64,000 nt of DNA from Terriglobus roseus DSM 18391 (lineage in GTDB: Bacteria > Acidobacteriota > Terriglobia > Terriglobales > Acidobacteriaceae). Location of the stretch: NCBI RefSeq assembly GCF_000265425.1, contig NC_018014.1, positions 2,976,001 through 3,040,000 of the forward strand, given 5' to 3'. The position numbers and the translations under genes are program-made. Of the stretch, positions 63,967 through 64,000 are shown piece after piece. The notes under the pieces are model-generated. The model did not search any database and had not been told where the DNA came from. It worked only from the letters and a program-made list of their open reading frames with translations. Each line of letters starts with the position of its first letter. Position 1 is the first letter of the stretch.

Positions 63967-63992
63967 CGCGGAGGCGCAGCTGCGTCTCCGCG
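63967..63992. terminator. GC-rich hairpin near the window end
   Basis: Arms CGCGGAG (63967-63973) and CTCCGCG (63986-63992), extended by CGC/GCG inner pairs, form an 11-bp stem including one G-T pair around a 4-base loop. It lies upstream of the DUF421 start and may terminate a gene outside the window. Confidence 0.45.
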
Positions 63993-64000
63993 AACGACAG

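Overview
The window is about 64 kb of GC-rich DNA that reads like the chromosome of an acidobacterium (class Terriglobia, e.g. Granulicella, Terriglobus or Edaphobacter relatives). That is an inference from gene content: ECF sigma factor pairs, serine/threonine kinases with TPR tails, a CcmF/CcmH cytochrome c cluster, NodT-type RND efflux, and large Ig-like/FG-GAP secreted proteins. No species marker was checked.

Layout. 0-17 kb is ordinary core genome: a partial enolase, an exported TrbI/VirB10-like protein, a small membrane protein, an ECF sigma factor with a putative anti-sigma partner, a Ser/Thr kinase with TPRs, a sodium/solute symporter with a small partner, a lone receiver protein, a ccmF-ccmH-ccmI-like cluster, a penicillin-acylase-type amidase, a membrane-anchored carboxypeptidase-regulatory-like protein and a DUF4149 protein. 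It ends at an intact tRNA-Asp(GTC).

The centre of interest is 17.9-44.7 kb, a complete-looking extracellular contractile injection system (eCIS, phage-tail-like) locus with all genes on the + strand. Many neighbours overlap by ATGA, TGATG or TAATG junctions. Order: sheath, inner tube, T4 gp26/gp51-like zinc-ribbon protein, Pro-rich linker protein, DUF4255/Pvc16-type cap (apparently split by a frameshift), AAA+ ATPase, small unknown, an 1818-residue DUF4157 'eCIS core' protein (candidate cargo and/or tape measure), CIS-tube/Afp7-like protein, LysM-like protein, gpD/VgrG-like hub, gp5-like spike, PAAR-like tip, gp25, two baseplate J-like proteins, tail protein I, and a DUF6519/beta-helix fibre-like protein. 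Sheath, tube, baseplate, spike, tip and ATPase are all recognisable, so the machine looks buildable apart from the cap question. I see no separate tape-measure gene.

44.7-53.7 kb is a looser accessory stretch: a leaderless GH13 amylase-like protein translationally coupled to a secreted beta-propeller-like protein, a large secreted Ig/FG-GAP repeat protein, a FeeM/autoinducer-synthase-like N-acyltransferase, a truncated RibD-domain remnant and a perfect 18-bp hairpin. From 53.7 kb the core-like genome resumes: an RND efflux operon (OMF, pump, MFP) with a divergent TetR regulator, an M23 metallopeptidase lipoprotein, a CPA1-type Na+/H+ antiporter and a DUF421 protein.

The most rewarding targets are the eCIS particle itself, the giant DUF4157 protein, the frameshifted cap gene, the sheath with a duplicated internal module, and the candidate cargo genes immediately downstream.
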